The position numbers and the translations under genes were made by a program. From contig NZ_JBIQVZ010000009.1 in assembly GCF_044335535.1 (NCBI RefSeq), forward strand, positions 1-64,000: DNA of 64,000 nt, given 5' to 3'. Origin of the DNA: Mariniflexile sp044335535 (GTDB lineage: Bacteria; Bacteroidota; Bacteroidia; Flavobacteriales; Flavobacteriaceae). Position 1 is the first letter of the stretch, and the number at the start of each line of letters is the position of its first letter. The notes beneath the pieces were generated by a model. It made no database searches and was not told the DNA's origin. It saw only the letters and a list, made by a program, of their open reading frames with translations. Of the stretch, positions 1-8,868 are shown piece by piece.

Positions 1-168
1 TTTCAAAATCAAGAAAATTTCATTGCCAAAAATGAGATAAAAAAATTATGAAAAGTACTTTTTGTTGTTGTTTTTCTTCCTTAAAAAAAATTAAAAAACA
101 CATGATTTTGGACAGTAAAAAAGCAACCAAATCACAAAAATAAACGTCTCTATCTTTTCGCTTTAATC

Positions 169-188
169 AAAAAAGTCAAGACGAGTTC
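169..188. repeat. Single right arm of the long palindromic repeat family (copy E)
   Basis: The sequence AAAAAGTCAAGACGAGTTC matches, with one change, the right arm of the complete element at 27279-27440. The 40 bases before it (TTTTCGCTTTAATC) resemble the inner part of the right half of the copy at 11627-11787. A T-rich stretch near 65-82 resembles the centre of other copies, so this may be the right half of an element whose left arm lies before the window. It ends about 130 bases before the likely start of the receptor gene. Confidence 0.5.
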
Positions 189-316
189 GTTGAATGTTTT
201 TTTACAAATATTCAATTCATCCTTGGATTTTTACAATTCGGTTAGTATTAGTTTTTCAATTGGTGGATAAGGTTCAATTTTGCTTCATCATCAAAAACGA
301 ACGAATCAATTTTATA

Positions 317-2470
317 ATGAAACAACTAACCATCATTTTTTGTTTGGTCATTTCGAACTTCTCAACAGCACTAACTACCATTAACGGAAAAGTTACCGAT
401 GTAAAAGGTATGCCTATACCAGGGGCTAATGTTTATTTGCAAGGTACTTACGATGGTAGTACGACCGATGAAAACGGAAGCTTTTCGTTTGTAACCAGTG
501 AAACAGGAACACAAACATTGGTGGTATCATATTTGTCCTTTGAGACTTTTACTATGGTAGGCGATGTAACTTATATGAAAAATTTGCATGTAAGACTTCG
601 AGAAGATGTCAATACGTTGGATGCGGTAGTACTATCTGCGGGAACATTTTCGGCAGGCGATAACAGTAAAGTGAATGTTTTAAAACCATTGGATGTTGTT
701 ACAACAGCCAGTGCTTTGGGCGATTTTGTAGGTGCTTTGCAAACTTTACCAGGGACCACTACCGTTGCCGAAGATGGCAGATTGTTTGTACGCGGTGGTG
801 ATGCCGATGAAACCCGGATTTTTATTGACGGTATTCGTGTGTTTACACCTTACACGCCAACTACAAATAATGCACCGACACGTGGACGCTATTCGCCCTT
901 TTTGTTTGATGGGATTACTTTTTCTACGGGAGGTTATTCGGCAGAGTTTGGTCAAGCACTATCGAGTGTCTTGCTATTAAATACCATTGACGAACCCGAC
1001 CAAGAGAAAACCGATATAGGTATAATGAGTGTTGGTGGCGCAATTGGAAACACTCAAAAGTGGCGCGAAAGTTCGTTGAGTTTTAATGTGTCTTATATTA
1101 ATTTAGCACCTTATAACGCTATTTTTCCTAATAGAAATAATTGGATTAAACCTTATGAAACTGTTTCGGGTGAAACCGTATTCAGAAAAAAAATGAATAA
1201 AGGTTTGTTTAAATTATACGGCGCTTTTGATACTACTGATTTTGAATTAACACAAGAAGATATTAACTATCCGGAAAGTGTTCATTTTAAATTGAACAAT
1301 AAAAATATTTATTTGAACAGTTCTTATGAAGGGGAATTGAATGCTACTTGGTCGGTTTTTACAGGAATAAGTTATACCCATAGCAGCAACCGTTTAAATA
1401 TTATTGAAAGTGCTGTTGAAGACAATGAAAACTCGATGCATGCCAAATTAAAATTCAACAACAGAATAAGCAACCGTTTTAAGCTATATTTTGGTGTAGA
1501 ATACTACGTTACCAATTTTAAAGAAACCTACAACGACGCCTCTATAAATGATGCTAAATATGGGTACGATAGTAATATTGCCGCAGCTTTTGCAGAGGCC
1601 GATATCTTTATTTCTAAAAATTTAGCATTTAAAACCGGGGTGCGTGCCGAATATAGCCAATTGTTTGAAGAGGCTACCATCGCACCAAGGGCGTCTTTGG
1701 CCTATAAAACATCAGGTAAAAGTCAGTTGTCTTTAGCTTATGGGAATTTTTATCAAAACCCATCGAGCAACATTTTAATATACAACCAAGATTTAAAAGC
1801 ACAAAATGCTTCGCACTTTATAGCGAACTATCAATACAATGGCGATAGAAAGCTTTTTAGGGCTGAAGCTTACTATAAAGACTATAGCGACTTGGTAAAG
1901 TATGACACGGACTTTGCCGACTTTAACAGCAATTACAGCAACAACGGGTCGGGATATGCAAAGGGTATCGATTTCTTTTGGCGAGATAGCAAAAGCATTA
2001 AAAATGTGGATTATTGGGTGAGTTATTCGCTGTTGGATACCGAACGGGATTATAAAAACTACCCAACACAAGCACAACCAAACTTTGTGAATACCCAGAA
2101 TGTGTCGGTAGTTGGGAAATACTGGATTAATGATTGGCGCAGTCAAGTAGGGTTTAGTTATGCCTTTGCATCGGGCAGAACTTATACAAATCCAAATAAA
2201 ATTGGTTTTTTAAACGAAAAAACAAAAGCATATAATAGTTTAAGCGTGAATTGGGCGTATTTAATAAGTCCGCAAAAAATACTATACGCTTCGGTAAACA
2301 ATGTGCTGGGTTTTAAAAATATTAATGGTTACCAATATGCTAGTACGCCTGATATGAATGGGAATTTTAACCGTCGTTCATTACAACCCGCAGCCGACCA
2401 ATTCTTTTTTGTGGGCTTCTTTTGGACCATTAGTGAGGATAAGGAGAGTAATCAGTTGGATAATTTGTAA
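317..2470 (+). CDS. TonB-dependent outer membrane receptor, short type
   Basis: Outer membrane receptor of about 717 residues, expected to import a ligand using energy from a TonB complex. I start it at the ATG at 317, because a good signal peptide (MKQLTIIFCLVISNFSTALT) begins there. The longer reading from 194 adds 41 residues before that peptide. A carboxypeptidase-D-like beta domain follows (ingkVTDVKGMPIPGANVYL), then a plug domain (FVRGGDADETRIFIDGIRV, then GGYSAEFGQALSSVLLLNT), then a barrel ending in an aromatic strand followed by a short tail. It is much shorter than SusC proteins and has no SusD beside it, so a glycan importer role is unlikely. The ligand is unknown. A TonB-like protein follows about 200 bases downstream. 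Confidence 0.85.
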   Translation: MKQLTIIFCLVISNFSTALTTINGKVTDVKGMPIPGANVYLQGTYDGSTTDENGSFSFVTSETGTQTLVVSYLSFETFTMVGDVTYMKNLHVRLREDVNTLDAVVLSAGTFSAGDNSKVNVLKPLDVVTTASALGDFVGALQTLPGTTTVAEDGRLFVRGGDADETRIFIDGIRVFTPYTPTTNNAPTRGRYSPFLFDGITFSTGGYSAEFGQALSSVLLLNTIDEPDQEKTDIGIMSVGGAIGNTQKWRESSLSFNVSYINLAPYNAIFPNRNNWIKPYETVSGETVFRKKMNKGLFKLYGAFDTTDFELTQEDINYPESVHFKLNNKNIYLNSSYEGELNATWSVFTGISYTHSSNRLNIIESAVEDNENSMHAKLKFNNRISNRFKLYFGVEYYVTNFKETYNDASINDAKYGYDSNIAAAFAEADIFISKNLAFKTGVRAEYSQLFEEATIAPRASLAYKTSGKSQLSLAYGNFYQNPSSNILIYNQDLKAQNASHFIANYQYNGDRKLFRAEAYYKDYSDLVKYDTDFADFNSNYSNNGSGYAKGIDFFWRDSKSIKNVDYWVSYSLLDTERDYKNYPTQAQPNFVNTQNVSVVGKYWINDWRSQVGFSYAFASGRTYTNPNKIGFLNEKTKAYNSLSVNWAYLISPQKILYASVNNVLGFKNINGYQYASTPDMNGNFNRRSLQPAADQFFFVGFFWTISEDKESNQLDNL

Positions 2471-2668
2471 CATATCTTTTGGGAGTTGGGAGTGCGTAGC
2501 AACAAAAGTCATATTTAGTTAATTCGCTGAAAATTAAAGGTATGATCGGTTTTTGTTGACTGTGTCGACTGCTGATGAGTCGGTAGTTTTTTCTCACGAA
2601 ATCAATTTTTTAAAAACGAATTAATATGATAAATATCATAGTAGGATGTTTTAGTTTCTAATAATTTT

Positions 2669-3430
2669 ATGGTAACAAAAGAATTTGTCATGTTACCTTC
2701 AAAGAAGAACCCAGAATTAGAAATTGGTAGAAACAGTAGCTTGTATTTTGCTATTGGTTTAAACTTAATGTTGTTTTTTTCTTGGCAAGCTTTAGAGTAT
2801 AAAACTTATGAGAAAAGTGAGGTCGAGATGGATGTTTTAACTATGGAAGCTGAGCGGGAAGAAGAAATACCCGTAATAAATATAAATACACCACCACCGC
2901 CACCGCCACCCATAGCATATAGCGAAAGTATTCAAATAGTTGATGATGTTGTTGAAATTGAAGAAACAGTTATGGAGAGTAGTGAAACGAACCAAAATGA
3001 AGCCATTTCAAATACTGATAAGGGTGTTGTTGGTGTTAGTGATGTTAAAGTGGCGTATGTTGAAGAAGATGTAGAGGTAGCGTTTGCTGTAATTGAAGAT
3101 GTGCCTGTGTTTCCCGGTTGCGAAGGCTTATCAAAAAGTGAGACTAAAGATTGCTTTCAACGAAAAGTGCAAGAACATGTAATTAAGAATTTCAATTATC
3201 CGGAAACGGCGTTACAACTTGGTATTCAAGGACGTGTGTCGGTTGTATTTACCATCGATTCTAAAGGTGTTACCACTGGAATACGCTCAAGAGGTCCGGA
3301 TAAAATTTTAGAAAGAGAGGCTGAGCGTATTATTGGGTTATTACCTAAAATGCAACCTGGCAAACAAAGAGGAAAACCTGTTAGAGTCGCTTACGCTGTG
3401 CCTATTTACTTTAAGTATCATGAACGATAG
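2669..3430 (+). CDS. TonB-family energy transducer
   Basis: This 253-residue protein has a short cytoplasmic N-terminus and one membrane segment at about residues 25-44 (SLYFAIGLNLMLFFSWQAL). A run of prolines near residues 74-80 is followed by an acidic periplasmic linker. The C-terminal TonB domain spans about residues 165-253 (NYPETALQLGIQGRVSVVFTI ... VPIYFKYHER). TonB proteins span the periplasm and pass energy from ExbB/ExbD to outer membrane receptors. Neither exbB nor exbD is near. In Bacteroidota such proteins are numerous, and the partner of this one is not shown by the sequence. The receptor gene lies directly upstream on the same strand. Confidence 0.85.
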   Translation: MVTKEFVMLPSKKNPELEIGRNSSLYFAIGLNLMLFFSWQALEYKTYEKSEVEMDVLTMEAEREEEIPVININTPPPPPPPIAYSESIQIVDDVVEIEETVMESSETNQNEAISNTDKGVVGVSDVKVAYVEEDVEVAFAVIEDVPVFPGCEGLSKSETKDCFQRKVQEHVIKNFNYPETALQLGIQGRVSVVFTIDSKGVTTGIRSRGPDKILEREAERIIGLLPKMQPGKQRGKPVRVAYAVPIYFKYHER

Positions 3431-3460
3431 TATTTGAATTTAGTTAATAGTTATTTGTTG

Positions 3461-3496
3461 AAAAATCAAGAGATATTATATTTCTTGATTTTTTTT
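3461..3496 (+). terminator. Rho-independent terminator after the TonB gene
   Basis: An inverted repeat AAATCAAGA ... TCTTGATTT is followed by a run of eight T, about 30 bases after the stop codon of the TonB-like gene. It fits an intrinsic terminator on the plus strand. Confidence 0.7.
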
Positions 3497-3504
3497 ATGA
3501 CTTA

Positions 3505-3517
3505 TCAAGATGAGTTC
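3505..3517. repeat. Isolated 13-base arm of the long palindromic repeat family
   Basis: TCAAGATGAGTTC is identical to the outer part of the right arm of the copies at 27279-27440 and 29053-29101. No matching left arm is visible nearby, so this is either a remnant or chance similarity. Confidence 0.35.
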
Positions 3518-3616
3518 AATACAATCCATCCTAAAAAAAATACAATTGAGTAAGTCGTTTTTTTAGAACCTCCAAAAGAGATGGATATTTGTTTCATAAT
3601 TTAAAACAAAAACCAA

Positions 3617-4240
3617 ATGAAACATTTAATCATCATCGCAACATTTTTAGTATCGGTAGTAACGAATGCTCAAACTAATTACGAACAGGGCATGCAAAAA
3701 GCCTTTGAACTTTGGGGCAGTAATAACCCAACCGAAGCCTCTAATTTATTTGAACGCATCGCAAAAGCAGAACCAGATAATTGGTTGCCTCTGTACTATG
3801 CGGCTCAAATTAATATTGTTAGAAGTTTTGGTGAAAAAAACGAAGAAAAACTATCGGATCAACTTAAAAAGGCACAAAATTTAATTAACGATGCTACGGC
3901 AATTTCAAAAGATAATCCTGAAATTTTAGTACTTCAAGCCTTATTGCATACCGCTTGGGTAGCTTTTGATGGTGCCACTTATGGTATGACCTTATCTGGT
4001 AAAGTTGTAGAGTTGTATACCAAAGCAGAAATGATAGCACCAGAAAACCCACGAGTTGTTTACTGTAAAGCCGAATGGCATATAGGTGGCGCTAAGTATT
4101 TTGGACAAGATACCAAACCATTCTGTAAGGATTTAGAACATGCATTAGAACTTTTTGTTAACTTTAAACCTGAAACACCATTTAGCCCAAATTGGGGAAA
4201 AGAACGCGCAGAAATGTTATGGCGATCTTGTAAAGAGTAA
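3617..4240 (+). CDS. Exported TPR-like protein of unknown function
   Basis: This 207-residue protein begins with a signal peptide (MKHLIIIATFLVSVVTNAQ). The rest is helical with TPR-like spacing (AFELWGSNNPTEASNLFERIAKAEPDNWLPLYYAAQ and later EIAPENPRVVYCKAEWHIGG-type segments). TPR repeats usually mediate protein contacts. The protein is expected in the periplasm and has no catalytic motif that I recognise. It sits 23 bases before the sensor kinase gene at 4264 on the same strand, so it may be co-transcribed with that signalling set. The function is not known to me. Confidence 0.65.
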   Translation: MKHLIIIATFLVSVVTNAQTNYEQGMQKAFELWGSNNPTEASNLFERIAKAEPDNWLPLYYAAQINIVRSFGEKNEEKLSDQLKKAQNLINDATAISKDNPEILVLQALLHTAWVAFDGATYGMTLSGKVVELYTKAEMIAPENPRVVYCKAEWHIGGAKYFGQDTKPFCKDLEHALELFVNFKPETPFSPNWGKERAEMLWRSCKE

Positions 4241-4263
4241 CGTAGGTCGTTTAAAACAAAGTC

Positions 4264-5601
4264 ATGAGAAAACTAAGAAAATCAATCATTTTAAGTTTTG
4301 CAATAGGTTGTGCTGTTTTTGGGGTAGGGAATGCCTTGTCTGGTGGCCTTAGTTTTAAAAGTGTTGACGAATTTTTAGTAAACTTTTCACTGTATCAACT
4401 ATATAGTTTTGTTCTTGGGTTTGGTAACATGTACTTTTTCGATTATATGGAACGCCTCCAATGGAAAAAGAGTGATAAGATAAAACGTATCACAATAGGG
4501 ATTGTAGGCTCTACGGTATTAACTTTAATGGGTTTGTTTCTTCTCAGGGCATTTACGGCGGTAGTGTTTAATGGTAGGTCGTTTCAAGATTTTATAACTA
4601 ACGAAAAAATCCAGTATTACCAGTTTGGGTTATGGATAACCTTAACCATCGTTATTATTTTTCACTTTGTGTACTTTTATAATAAGTATCAACAAAGCAA
4701 AATAAAGGAACAAAAAGTCATTGCAGATACGGCAAGTGCGAAATTCGATGCGTTAAAAAATCAGTTAGATCCACATTTTCTTTTCAACAGTTTAAATGTA
4801 TTGACTAGTTTAATTGAAGAGAACCCAGAAAACGCCCAAAAGTTTACCACCTCACTATCCAAAGTATATCGCTATGTTTTGGAACAAAAAAACAAAGAAT
4901 TGGTATTGGTAGATGAAGAATTGGAATTCGCCAAAACCTATATGTTGCTATTAAAAATGCGTTTTGAAGACAGTATTATTTTCGATATCCCCGAAAAGGC
5001 GAACAATCCAGAAAGTAAAGTTGTGCCACTATCATTGCAACTGCTTTTGGAAAACGCCGTAAAACACAATACCGTAACATCAAGCAACCCATTACATATA
5101 AAAATTTATGAAGATGCAGATAGCTTGGTGGTCGAAAATAACTTACAACCCAAACAAATAGTAAAAAAGAGCAGTGGCGTGGGTTTAAACAACATTATGC
5201 AGCGTTACGATCTGCTAACTACAAAAAAAATAAACATTAATAAAGAAGCAAATAGGTTTGCGGTCGCCATACCAATGCTTACAAAACAAATTCATAACAT
5301 GGAAACCAATCATAATTATAACGAACAAGACGCTTACTATAAAGCCAAAAAGCGCGTCAAAGAAATTAAGGGCTTTTATTCTAATTTACTGTCTTATTGT
5401 ATAGTCATCCCGTTTTTAATATTTATAAACTACCGTACTTCATGGGAGTTTCAATGGTTTTGGTTTCCCATGTCGAGCTGGAGTATGGGCTTAATATTTC
5501 ATGCCTTCGGAGTGTTCGGATACGGAAAATCATGGGAAGAGCGCAAAATTCAAGAAATACTGGAAAAAGAAGAATCATCAAACAATAAAACCTGGAAATA
5601 A
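4264..5601 (+). CDS. LytS-type sensor histidine kinase fused to a C-terminal 2TM domain
   Basis: Membrane kinase of 445 residues. Four hydrophobic segments fill about residues 1-140. A short coiled segment leads into the His_kinase domain, with the phospho-acceptor motif DPHFLFNSLN near residue 172. The ATP-binding part is seen in LQLLLENAVKHN and SSGVGLNNIMQRY. Unusually, residues about 355-440 form a 2TM domain (AKKRVKEIKGFYSNLLSYC ... SWEERKIQEILEKEE), the same module as the separate small protein that follows. The stop codon overlaps the next start by one base (TAATG), so the two are translationally coupled. The LytTR regulator at 6159 is the likely partner. The stimulus is unknown. Confidence 0.88.
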   Translation: MRKLRKSIILSFAIGCAVFGVGNALSGGLSFKSVDEFLVNFSLYQLYSFVLGFGNMYFFDYMERLQWKKSDKIKRITIGIVGSTVLTLMGLFLLRAFTAVVFNGRSFQDFITNEKIQYYQFGLWITLTIVIIFHFVYFYNKYQQSKIKEQKVIADTASAKFDALKNQLDPHFLFNSLNVLTSLIEENPENAQKFTTSLSKVYRYVLEQKNKELVLVDEELEFAKTYMLLLKMRFEDSIIFDIPEKANNPESKVVPLSLQLLLENAVKHNTVTSSNPLHIKIYEDADSLVVENNLQPKQIVKKSSGVGLNNIMQRYDLLTTKKININKEANRFAVAIPMLTKQIHNMETNHNYNEQDAYYKAKKRVKEIKGFYSNLLSYCIVIPFLIFINYRTSWEFQWFWFPMSSWSMGLIFHAFGVFGYGKSWEERKIQEILEKEESSNNKTWK

Positions 5602-5909
5602 TGGATAATTATATAGAAAAAGACCGTTACCAGTGTGCTGTAAAACGCGTAAAACGTATAAAAAGCTTTTACACACATGCCGTGGTATATGTGGTAATCA
5701 ATACGATGATAGTTGTTATCAACATTCAAAATTTAAACGCTGGCGAAAGCTATTTCCAATGGCATAATTTCACCACCTTATTCTTTTGGGGTATCGGTTT
5801 ACTAGCTCATGGCCTATCGGTTTTTACGCCAAACTTCATCTTGGGAAAAGACTGGGAAGAGAAAAAAATAAAAGAACTCATGGAAAAAGACAAAAAACCT
5901 TGGAAGTAA
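5601..5909 (+). CDS. Small 2TM-domain membrane protein
   Basis: This 102-residue protein consists of one 2TM domain. It has a basic amphipathic start (YQCAVKRVKRIKSFYTHAV), two membrane segments around residues 26-46 and 58-78, and an end of the form DWEEKKIKELMEKD. It is clearly related to the C-terminus of the preceding kinase, and its ATG shares a base with the kinase stop codon. In Flavobacteriaceae such proteins commonly sit beside LytS/LytTR systems. A role in holding or modulating the kinase in the membrane is inference only. Confidence 0.8.
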   Translation: MDNYIEKDRYQCAVKRVKRIKSFYTHAVVYVVINTMIVVINIQNLNAGESYFQWHNFTTLFFWGIGLLAHGLSVFTPNFILGKDWEEKKIKELMEKDKKPWK

Positions 5910-5997
5910 AGTTAATTTTTAGCTTAACGGCTTTGCAACTTTGCTGCTTAGCGACTTTGCGGCTTTGCGAGAAAATAGTATTAGAGCGTTACCACAC

Positions 5998-6019
5998 CCT
6001 TCGACTTCGCTCAGGACAG
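5998..6019. repeat. Interspersed repeat CCCTTCGACTTCGCTCAGGACA
   Basis: This 22-base motif recurs in reverse orientation and slightly changed at 16554-16575. Similar motifs are common between genes in Bacteroidota. It lies in the 249-base gap between the 2TM gene and the response regulator. The same gap holds degenerate tandem units (GCGACTTTGCGGCTTTGCG) and an A/C-rich stretch at about 6070-6150. Confidence 0.5.
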
Positions 6020-6158
6020 GCGGTCGGGCTTTCCACGCTACACGGTAGCTTGCTGCAATCCCTAACGCACAACGACCAACAACCAAAAACCATCAACCAA
6101 AAACCACCCCAAACCACAAACCTTGAACCCAAAACCTTGAACCCAGAACCATAAAGCA

Positions 6159-6914
6159 ATGAACACCATCATCATAGAAGACGAAAAACCATCAGCAAGA
6201 CGTTTGCAACGCATGCTTAGTGCTTTAGACATGGAAACCAAAACCATGTTGCATTCCGTAGAAGAAGCTATCCATTGGTTTCAAAACAACCCGCACCCCG
6301 ATCTTATATTTCTGGATATTCAATTAAGTGACGGACTCTCGTTCGAAATCTTTGAAGCAGTAGAAATTAAATCCGCCGTTATTTTTACCACAGCTTATGA
6401 TGCCTATGCGCTGCAAGCCTTCAAACTTAACAGTATTGACTATTTACTAAAACCCATCGACGACGACGATTTGGCAAAAGCCGTAAAAAAATACCAAGAA
6501 CGCTTGCCCCAAAAACAAGCCGTTACTTTAGATTTTAACGACATCAAAAAACTCCTCATAAACCCCATAGACCGCGAATACAAAAAACGCTTTTCAGTAA
6601 AAGTGGGACAACATTTAAAACTGATTAATATTAAAGAGATAGAATGCTTTTACAGCGAAAATAAAGGCACGTATTTATACACTTCCGATGGCAGAAATTA
6701 CCTTTTGGATACTACTTTGGAATTATTGGAAAACGAACTGGAGCCACAAACCTTTTTCCGCATCAACCGCAAATTCTTTGTAAATATTAATGCTATAAAA
6801 GATATGGTAAGCTATACCAATTCGCGCTTGCAAATAAAGTTAAACTCATATAACGACGGTGAGGTTATTGTTGCCCGCGAACGTGTTAAAGATTTTAGGG
6901 AATGGTTGGAGTAA
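6159..6914 (+). CDS. LytTR-family response regulator
   Basis: A 251-residue regulator. A receiver domain occupies about residues 1-118, with the acidic pair in IIEDEKPSARR, the phospho-acceptor Asp in LIFLDIQLSDG, the switch Thr in FTTAYDAYALQAF and the conserved Lys in YLLKPID. A LytTR DNA-binding domain fills about residues 148-250 (FSVKVGQHLKLINIKEIECFYSENKGTYLYT ... FFRINRKFFVNINAIK). It would be phosphorylated by the LytS-type kinase encoded at 4264 and bind direct repeats at its target promoters. The repeat-rich gap in front suggests partly independent transcription. The targets are not visible here. Confidence 0.9.
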   Translation: MNTIIIEDEKPSARRLQRMLSALDMETKTMLHSVEEAIHWFQNNPHPDLIFLDIQLSDGLSFEIFEAVEIKSAVIFTTAYDAYALQAFKLNSIDYLLKPIDDDDLAKAVKKYQERLPQKQAVTLDFNDIKKLLINPIDREYKKRFSVKVGQHLKLINIKEIECFYSENKGTYLYTSDGRNYLLDTTLELLENELEPQTFFRINRKFFVNINAIKDMVSYTNSRLQIKLNSYNDGEVIVARERVKDFREWLE

Positions 6915-6932
6915 CGAATGGTATACAAATAG

Positions 6933-7015
6933 TAGCCGATTGCGGGCTTCAAACTTTTCTAATCATAACAATTTAGAAGCGGCTACAGCCCTTGTGTTTA
7001 CAACTTGCTCGGCTA
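6933..7015 (+). terminator. Possible large stem-loop terminator after the response regulator
   Basis: TAGCCGA at 6933-6939 pairs with TCGGCTA at 7009-7015. An inner GGGC/GCCC pair and a run of T from 7016 follow the same axis. It lies between two convergent genes, which fits a terminator, but the stem is interrupted and long. Confidence 0.4.
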
Positions 7016-7043
7016 TTTTTTTATACATTGTGTATGCCCGTTT

Positions 7044-7862
7044 TTATATCCTCAATTCTCCTTTTAAAACAATCTGAGCTTGACTTTTTATTATTAATTT
7101 ATTATTGGCAATCAGTTCTACTTCCATAAATCCAGTTCTTTCAGAACATTGATAAGAATTCATTTTCCTTTTTTTCAAGCGTGTACTCCAATACTTTGTC
7201 AAGAAAGTATGTGTTCCTCCAGTTACTGGGTCTTCATTCGTTCCACTCCAAGGCCAAAAGTATCTTGATTCAAAGTCAAAGTCTTTTTTTTTCGAGATTG
7301 CCGTAATTAACACGCCGTTTATTTTATTATGTGAACGTTTTAGGTGTTCAAAATCCGGAGACAAATTATTTAATAATTCACTACTCTCGATTTCCAGAAG
7401 TAGGATATTTGTTTCCTTGTTAAATTCACTATTAATTATTTTTTCTATTCCTAGAGCATTCAGTAACTCTTTAGGCGCGACTTGAGGAACTGTATCATAG
7501 ACAGGGAATTCCATTTCAATTTTTTCTCCATTTTTTCTAATCATTAAATTTAAATTCTGAATATTCTTAAAATGAATTGAGACTATTTCAGAATTAATTT
7601 CAAAAAGAACTTTAGACGCAGCTAATGTTGCGTGTCCACAAAGAGGAATTTCCATTTTTGGAGAAAAATATCTTATCGCATATTCATTCAGTTCACCATT
7701 TGGAATTATGAAAGCAGTTTCGGAAAGCCCCAATTCTTTTGCGATAGATTGCATTTGTGTACTCGATAATTCTTGATTTAAAACACAAACACCTGCTGGA
7801 TTTCCTTTAAAGGGTTTGTCTGTAAAAGAGTCAACTATGTATGTTTCTATTCTCTTTGTCAT
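7044..7862 (-). CDS. PhzF-family isomerase-like protein
   Basis: This 272-residue protein belongs to the PhzF / diaminopimelate-epimerase-like fold. The family start is seen in YIVDSFTDKPFKGNPAGVCVL, with LGLSETAFI near residue 45 and PLCGHATLAASKVLF near residue 75. A second half begins around residue 140, with EDPVTGGTHTFLTKYW near residue 210. Members have diverse or unknown small-molecule substrates, and phenazine synthesis is not implied because no phz genes are near. It is transcribed toward the response regulator, and the gene at 7912 lies upstream on the same strand with a 49-base gap. Confidence 0.85.
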   Translation of the reverse strand: MTKRIETYIVDSFTDKPFKGNPAGVCVLNQELSSTQMQSIAKELGLSETAFIIPNGELNEYAIRYFSPKMEIPLCGHATLAASKVLFEINSEIVSIHFKNIQNLNLMIRKNGEKIEMEFPVYDTVPQVAPKELLNALGIEKIINSEFNKETNILLLEIESSELLNNLSPDFEHLKRSHNKINGVLITAISKKKDFDFESRYFWPWSGTNEDPVTGGTHTFLTKYWSTRLKKRKMNSYQCSERTGFMEVELIANNKLIIKSQAQIVLKGELRI

Positions 7863-7911
7863 TTTTAGATTGGTGTTAACTAGTTATTACAATTAATTGG
7901 TTTAACCCGTT

Positions 7912-8841
7912 CTATTCTATTTTTAATAAAATCATGTAAATTTTACTTAAGCCATTATCACTTTGCTCAATATGCTTTTTTAACTCAGATATTTTATTAA
8001 AAGTTTTTGGCTTCATGTTATTCCTTTTACTTGTGAAATATAATATTTGGTTTTTATCATCATAGAAGGGACAGTATTCCATATACCTGGTATTAATGGG
8101 CGCGCCTAGGTTTACTGCCTTTTTCCATGTTCCGGTAATATCTTTTTTTGATAGGTACAGATCGCCACTTCCTAAGCCGTCTTTCTCATTATACTTTGTG
8201 AATATTATAAAATCCTCTTTCTTTGAAATAAAAGCATTAAATTCATAACCACTACTGTTTATATTTTCGTCTAATAAAACAGGAGCTAAATAGTTGCCAG
8301 CTTCCCATTTGCAAAAATAAATGTCATCTTTCCCTAATCCATTGGGAGACACCATTGTAAAATACAAGTTGTTATTTTCACTAACAGAAGGATAAAATTC
8401 ATCTAAGTTAGAGTTAACGGGTTTCCCTAAATTCTTGGGCTTAGACCAATCATTATCCGTACTATTTCTATCAACATACCAAATGTCAAAATCTTTTTTA
8501 TTGGCATTAGAATCGTCTAGAGGCCTGTCGGAAACAAAAAAGAGTCGTTTTCCATCAACCGACAGAAAGGGTTCCAAATACATGTAGTTGTCACAAAAAG
8601 GAAGAAGTTCGGGCTCTAGCCATTTATTGTTTTCCTTTTTAATGTAAGCTATTTGGGAGATTTCCTGTCCAGGACTTTGTATAGTAAAAAAGGCTTCGTC
8701 GCCATTTTGTGAAATACAAAAATCCCGTACATTAAGAAATTGATTTAGTGCTCTATTAAATTGAGCAACATCAGCTTCATTTTGGGCTAGCAATAAATTT
8801 GGAATTAAAATCAATGCTATTATGAATTTAAATGGTATCAT
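7912..8841 (-). CDS. Exported PD40 beta-propeller protein
   Basis: A 309-residue protein with a signal peptide (MIPFKFIIALILIPNLLLAQ). It then carries repeated PD40/WD40-like blades, for example YLEPFLSVDGKRLFFVSDRP, DEFYPSVSENNNLYFTMVSP and YMEYCPFYDDKNQILYFTSK. Such propellers are found in TolB-like and OmpA-associated envelope proteins and bind protein or peptide ligands. No OmpA domain is attached. It lies 27 bases downstream of the GNAT-nitrilase gene on the same strand. The actual role is unknown. Confidence 0.75.
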   Translation of the reverse strand: MIPFKFIIALILIPNLLLAQNEADVAQFNRALNQFLNVRDFCISQNGDEAFFTIQSPGQEISQIAYIKKENNKWLEPELLPFCDNYMYLEPFLSVDGKRLFFVSDRPLDDSNANKKDFDIWYVDRNSTDNDWSKPKNLGKPVNSNLDEFYPSVSENNNLYFTMVSPNGLGKDDIYFCKWEAGNYLAPVLLDENINSSGYEFNAFISKKEDFIIFTKYNEKDGLGSGDLYLSKKDITGTWKKAVNLGAPINTRYMEYCPFYDDKNQILYFTSKRNNMKPKTFNKISELKKHIEQSDNGLSKIYMILLKIE

Positions 8842-8868
8842 GAATTATGTTTTAGGAAAGAAATAAAT

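Noticed and set aside
194..316. Longer N-terminus for the TonB-dependent receptor
   Set aside because: The extra 41 residues precede a normal signal peptide and do not look like receptor sequence; the ATG at 317 is preferred.
317..2470. SusC of a polysaccharide utilisation locus
   Set aside because: The protein is too short, there is no SusD, and no carbohydrate-active genes lie within 30 kb.
5786..6154. Open frame of 122 codons after the 2TM gene
   Set aside because: It overlaps the 2TM gene in another frame and then reads through interspersed repeats and an A/C-rich stretch.
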